A DNA stretch of 64,000 nucleotides from Chryseobacterium shigense (GTDB lineage Bacteria > Bacteroidota > Bacteroidia > Flavobacteriales > Weeksellaceae), in contig NZ_JACHLC010000003.1 of assembly GCF_014207845.1 (NCBI RefSeq), positions 391,715 through 455,714 on the forward strand, in the 5' to 3' direction. The notes under the pieces are model-generated. The model had not been told where the DNA came from. It did not search any database and saw only the letters and a list, made by a program, of their open reading frames with translations. The position numbers and the translations under genes are program-made. Below are positions 61,801 through 64,000 of the stretch, piece after piece (within the stretch, counting starts at the first letter, position 1; every line of letters begins with the position of its first letter).

Positions 61801-62841
61801 TATAACAGGAACTTCTCACAATCCGGATTTAATAACCGGAATAACCTTGCAACATTGAATCATGATTATACATTTGCAAATGATCTGGTAACCTATTCCA
61901 ATTCTGTTGTACTTCTTAAAACATCGTTTAAAGAGACCCAGGCCGTTTACCAGGCCATCAGGGAAAATGCAATGGTACTTTCACAGCAGCTGGGTATGGG
62001 CGAAGTACTGAACAGTGACGGCTTTGCAGATCACTACAGTATTGCCAATGCTTATGTATTGATTCCGGCATTCAGAGCTGCTGTTGAAGGAAAATCTGTT
62101 AAACAGATGGGGAATGCTAAAAAAGCGGGACTTCCTATTCCAAACTGGAAAATTATTTATTCAGGATTAAGAAACATTCCTATTATCAACGGACAGTTCG
62201 CTAAGTTTGATATCAATCATGCCTATACTGCAACTTATACGGCAACAGGTATTCAGTCAAGCATTGATTATTTTAACAGAATTTCAGGAGGAAATGCATT
62301 CGATGTTAATAATGACTACATCAATCCGTTTACATTCTCGCAGGTGGGTTATGTAGAATCATTCTCTCCGCTTATCGGAATAGATGTTACCATGAGAAAC
62401 AATATGCAGTTCGGGATCCAGTATAACAAAAACAGAATGCTGTTGTTAGGATTGGTAAACCATACTCTTACTGAAGATTCAAATACAGAATATGTAGTAA
62501 GACTGGGATATATCGTTAAGAACTTCAGACTTGGTATGGCCAATACAAGAGGATCAAGAGGAAAAGGCAGTGACCTGAACATCAGGGGAGATATTTCATT
62601 GAGAGACAGTAAAACATCCATCATGAATATCCTGTTGAACGATTCACAGATCACAGGAGGACAGAAACTGATGAATATAAAACTTTCGGCAGACTATAAC
62701 GTCTCTGAAAATCTCAACCTGAGAGTATTCTATGAACAGATGACCTCCAAGTATAAAATATCGACAGCGTTCCCGCTGTCTACCATTAGAGCAGGTCTGT
62801 CTGCAACGTTCACCTTTGGTGACTCAGGCGGCGGTTTCTAA
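55816..62841 (+). CDS. sprA: T9SS outer-membrane translocon protein SprA (Sov)
   Basis: 2341 residues from the GTG at 55816; a TTG one codon earlier is also possible. Signal peptide ends at MSVSSFAQ. The rest is almost entirely beta-strand, as expected for the giant 36-strand barrel that forms the T9SS channel. Recognisable stretches are GNVNMPLSTSLIRGSQSLFG, YVDDFEQTTSKISL and the C-terminal LRVFYEQMTSKYKISTAFPL. It explains how the T9SS-tailed proteins of this window are exported. No frame break. Confidence 0.95.
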   Translation: MANNKHLKIFLFLSFLCMSVSSFAQVRDTAIIKKDYQLADPTRYEAFYDIKTGMYYVYPKIGNTFTGPPTAMSPEEYKEFMLATQSKAYYKEKSDKYSLLYRRDRTDARKKGLIPSLMINNRLFETIFGSNKIEIIPSGYASLDFAGLYQKIDNPLILPQNRTSFTFDIDQRIQLGLLGKVGENLQLKANYDTQSGFAFENRMNLVWQAKGNWKDLQSKGLGDVDKPNAGGEDKIIKRVEFGNVNMPLSTSLIRGSQSLFGVKTEFQLGKTYGTVVLSQQQGEARNIVVQGGGVMNNFKVNAIDYEDNQHFFLGHYFLDRYDNALTNYPQINSTVNVTRLEVWVLDQGNSNLAYQKSIIGIRDLGEGASGLPDNSQNGLYQSVNAAVGVREAGKNYATTFQGQMFPGSTQPYDNGEQFIFNTKARRLNANEYTLQPQLGYISLNQKLNENQLLAVSYSFTDGTNKVYKVGEFSEESPVLVTKVLRVNNKVNTESPMWDLMMKNIYSLDAGQVAQDNFILNVFYRDPKTGGKVNYLPGTPVQNQNLLKLLNWDRLNMNGDIQASSGVLGDGIFDFVNGITIRPETGRIIFTKVQPFGSFMQSQVGNDPQIVFTDLYKQQKQVASSSNLAQRYTIEGRYKGTQGQGISLGAVNVPQGSVKVTANGVQLTEGVDYTVDYMLGTVTIINENVKQSGQAINISLENQLTFNTQRKRFLGLNLERRFNENFILGGTVVNYSESPLTQKVNYGQEAVNNTMAGINMMYNNQVPFLTRLTDKIPFVNTEAPSNLNFKMEAAYLLPGLNKGTNDQSYVDDFEQTTSKISLKEPAAWSLASRPEKNLAPPFNGAPGDDALTSGYGRGLLSWYNIDPRFWGVGGRAPAGITPQSVSNHASRRVQTSEIYNNRDFVAGEQTFTNTLDISYYPQEKGPYNVNPGSETAASRWAGIMRPVSVSNFVNSNIEYVEFWMMDPYADGNVLGNNARLLLQLGNVSEDILKDGKMQYENGLPTPGAPSTTTTSNWGVQPKQPPILYAFSSEGDDRRAQDLGYDGLNSDQESMRFGNTFVNPVTNLVDPAVDDFVFFMSDKFTGGQAASLVQRYKYFRNPEGNSQANSLEVASQTPDAEDINKDYNLDQTESYNEYVVKLDKPSLGLGQNNIVDVKTVKATFQNGQTSDVKWYLFRIPVSKYAETDAEGEKSASVLNNVRFARLMLAGFEQTSTLRFGTMDLVRSDWRRYPNKIASPTVNSTDEGMASADVNMNNNFEVGSVNIEENALNQPPYVLPPGIDRQVLSGNAGAQRQNEASLYMRVDNLAGEARGVFKNTTLDMRRYKKLKLFVHDQAPNSRDVGIDKEAKFFIRFGSDATDNYYEYESEMMLTQSTATTPLEIWPVENNVDFDIQDFVDAKIRRDKSSSNVTNRTMDNVFGDNSKRIYIKGRPSLGNVTTIMIGVRNTSRSESITRILWVNEIRLSEIENDGGYAGNASLNFNLGDFATVNTNASYTSVGFGNIDSKPAERNQSTQSAFSINTAVNVDKFLPEKSGMKIPLNYSYSQTIEDPKYNPLDTDVEFSKAANKEQLKKVARTYTQQRSIGVVNMHKERVNPNKKPKFYDIENVSVTAVYNDDYYRDIYTSKNYRQYLRGYVDYNYTFKPWVIKPFNKMISDTAKSTKYLRWIKEFNFNPVPTRLSFRTEVDRNYNELEFRNVEAILSGNTGDSFAAIKNRNFYFGWQYGLGFKFTKSLNLEINSATRTLNDNVDVNGMDDKSIFGNVFRAGRPVLYNHRVQLNYQLPFQYLPYLDFIQAEVGYGLTYNWNARSTALLSSPEGSLGSVGQNTNVIQATATADIPKFFGQFKYFKNISAKLQKRKQEIDSLNNVYTQQWEKKRYRYKNYKFKNKLTLLQSAAFALTSFKQLDINYSENNGTVLPGLLSAPNMYGYGQTLGGPTIGFLLGSQADIRRTVLENGWVSDSPYMTDPYVKMLTRELRANLQIAPMNDLRIDLSALHNYNRNFSQSGFNNRNNLATLNHDYTFANDLVTYSNSVVLLKTSFKETQAVYQAIRENAMVLSQQLGMGEVLNSDGFADHYSIANAYVLIPAFRAAVEGKSVKQMGNAKKAGLPIPNWKIIYSGLRNIPIINGQFAKFDINHAYTATYTATGIQSSIDYFNRISGGNAFDVNNDYINPFTFSQVGYVESFSPLIGIDVTMRNNMQFGIQYNKNRMLLLGLVNHTLTEDSNTEYVVRLGYIVKNFRLGMANTRGSRGKGSDLNIRGDISLRDSKTSIMNILLNDSQITGGQKLMNIKLSADYNVSENLNLRVFYEQMTSKYKISTAFPLSTIRAGLSATFTFGDSGGGF

Positions 62842-62860
62842 ATAAAATAAAATGAACCTG

Positions 62861-62891
62861 AAATGTCCTTCAATTTTGAAGGACATTTTTT
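62861..62891 (+). terminator. intrinsic terminator after sprA
   Basis: AAATGTCCTTCA and TGAAGGACATTT pair perfectly around ATTT, followed by T6. Confidence 0.88.
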
Positions 62892-62902
62892 ATATCCGAT
62901 AT

Positions 62903-62932
62903 TTGAACCTACTGTTATTTTGAATACATTTG
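62903..62932 (+). promoter_or_regulatory. gcvH promoter
   Basis: TTG at 62903-62905, 19 bases, then TACATTTG at 62925-62932, a full consensus match, 18 bases before the gcvH start. Confidence 0.78.
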
Positions 62933-62950
62933 TACAAAATAAAAATTAAA

Positions 62951-63328
62951 ATGAATACACCATCAGAATTAAAGTACACGAAAGATCACGAATGGATCAA
63001 GATTGAAGGCAATGTGGCTACAATCGGTATTACAGATTTCGCACAGGGAGAGCTTGGCGATATCGTATATGTAGATGTGGATACTGTAGATGATGATCTT
63101 GAAGGAGGAGCTGTTTTCGGAAGTGTAGAAGCAGTGAAGACTGTTTCAGATTTATTCCTGCCTATAGCTGGAAAAGTTATTGAATTTAATTCAGAATTGG
63201 AAGATCAGCCCGAACTGTTAAATACAGATCCTTATGGAAACGGATGGATCATTAAATTAGAAATTGCTGATGGTGCAGATCATTCAGAACTGCTTACTGC
63301 AGAAGAATATCAGGCTGTCATTGGATAA
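62951..63328 (+). CDS. gcvH: glycine cleavage system H protein
   Basis: 125 residues from the ATG at 62951; seven upstream codons in frame overlap the promoter. Lipoyl domain with the modified lysine in FGSVEAVKTVSDLFLP, preceded by KYTKDHEWIKIEG and FAQGELGDIVYVD. It shuttles the aminomethyl group between the P, T and L proteins. Confidence 0.96.
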   Translation: MNTPSELKYTKDHEWIKIEGNVATIGITDFAQGELGDIVYVDVDTVDDDLEGGAVFGSVEAVKTVSDLFLPIAGKVIEFNSELEDQPELLNTDPYGNGWIIKLEIADGADHSELLTAEEYQAVIG

Positions 63329-63680
63329 GGTTTCAAAAATATTCAGTAAGATTTTGCCCATTTATTGGGCATTTCTTACGTATATGCTCCTCAAGCCGGG
63401 TGAAGAAAACCATGAGTATTGGTTTATGTTCAGCGGGATTGATAAAGTGTTACATGTGAGCATATTTGCAATGTTAGGTTTCTCTTTCATTGCCACTTTC
63501 CCTAGAATCAAATTTTTATACTTCTTTCAGATCATACTTATATATGCCTTCCTTACTGAAATTCTTCAGGAAGAAATGGGATTGGGCAGATCCATGGAAT
63601 CTCTGGATATTGTAGCAGATACAATAGGATGTCTGATCGGATACTTTGTATATAGAGCATTGGTCAAAAGATTTTTCTAA
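63321..63680 (+). CDS. VanZ-like family membrane protein
   Basis: 119 residues if the TTG at 63321 is used; the frame is open further back but that part overlaps gcvH out of frame. Four hydrophobic segments; LPIYWAFLTYMLLKPGEENH and FSGIDKVLHVSIFAMLGFSF are typical of VanZ-like proteins, with ESLDIVADTIGCLIGYFVY at the end. It overlaps the gcvH stop by eight bases, so translation is coupled. Function unknown. Confidence 0.82.
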   Translation: MDKVSKIFSKILPIYWAFLTYMLLKPGEENHEYWFMFSGIDKVLHVSIFAMLGFSFIATFPRIKFLYFFQIILIYAFLTEILQEEMGLGRSMESLDIVADTIGCLIGYFVYRALVKRFF

Positions 63681-63826
63681 ACCTAAACTCTTTTGTAGAT
63701 TCAGCTACATCCGCAATAAATAATAAATATTGTAATAGAATTTAAACATTGTTTAAATTTTTTCTTCTGCTTACCAGTTCTTTACAGTCAAATATTACGC
63801 AAACATGAAATTTATGTTAAATAAAT

Positions 63827-63858
63827 TTGTTTTGTGTAGGGTAAAGGGCCTATCTTTG
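63827..63858 (+). promoter_or_regulatory. promoter 1 facing an unseen gene
   Basis: TTG at 63827-63829, 21 bases, then TATCTTTG at 63851-63858. No ORF follows in the last 140 bases, only a purine-rich leader. Confidence 0.6.
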
Positions 63859-63963
63859 CCCCACTGAAAAACGAAAGGAATCAGTAAGCGCAGGAGTTGG
63901 ATTGAATATTTAGGAAAAGGGGTTAGGGTTAAAAAAAAACTTTAAATTTTCTTTGATAAATAT

Positions 63964-63994
63964 TTGGTCATTAATAAATAAATAATTACTTTTG
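63964..63994 (+). promoter_or_regulatory. promoter 2 facing an unseen gene
   Basis: TTG at 63964-63966, 20 bases, then TACTTTTG at 63987-63994, followed by CAACCG at the window edge. With promoter 1 it forms a tandem pair 136 bases apart, as often seen before stable-RNA operons. Confidence 0.6.
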
Positions 63995-64000
63995 CAACCG

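Overview
The window is AT-rich chromosomal DNA of a Bacteroidota bacterium in the Flavobacteriia, most like Chryseobacterium. The signs are several proteins with type IX secretion (T9SS) sorting tails, the T9SS translocon gene sprA, promoters of the Bacteroidota type (TTG about 19-21 bases before TAnnTTTG), and gene families (DUF3810, FHS sugar transporters, C39/VKOR peptide exporters) that I associate with this group. No transposase, phage or CRISPR array is visible.

Bases 1-13411 hold an almost complete phenylacetate (paa) catabolic operon, all on the + strand: paaK (3' end only), paaE, paaA, paaB, paaC, paaD, paaG, a four-helix-bundle ORF, paaH, paaI, an unknown membrane protein, paaJ, paaY, a secreted esterase and paaZ. 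It makes phenylacetyl-CoA, epoxidises and isomerises the ring, opens it (PaaZ) and runs beta-oxidation. PaaZ carries an extra C-terminal DinB-like (DUF1569) domain. Almost every junction in this operon carries an imperfect hairpin repeat from one of three sequence families, and one of these hairpins contains the complete four-helix-bundle gene.

Bases 13487-24660 are small envelope genes: a TonB-tail lipoprotein, a secreted protein, a SMUG2-like glycosylase, a T9SS protein with a tail-collar protein, a crotonase, then a winged-helix regulator module with two matching palindromic operators, a metallophosphoesterase, a Coq4-like protein and several membrane proteins. Bases 24667-33794 hold an ACT protein, a secreted subtilisin, dtd with a degenerate Rieske protein, greA, a HIT protein, clpX, a T9SS protein with its small Gly/Pro-rich partner, a TlpA-like thioredoxin and a Met-type tRNA.

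Bases 34079-46808 are the most accessory part: a giant T9SS adhesin (1833 residues) with DNA tandem repeats of 333/336 bp and two FISUMP domains, an AraC-type regulator with its own 21-bp-spaced direct repeats, and an export set (membrane fusion protein, C39-peptidase ABC transporter, VKOR-thioredoxin fusion) with a decayed precursor-peptide gene between its members. A small non-coding RNA candidate closes this part. An intact six-cysteine peptide with a matching leader lies about 10 kb away at 54850-55047 and is the likely live substrate.

Bases 46814-64000 are mostly housekeeping: DUF3810 protein, sugar transporter, PlsC acyltransferase, GtrA protein, GlcNAc-kinase-like ATPase, malic enzyme, ruvA, sprA, gcvH and a VanZ-like protein. 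The window ends in two consecutive promoters that face an unseen gene to the right.
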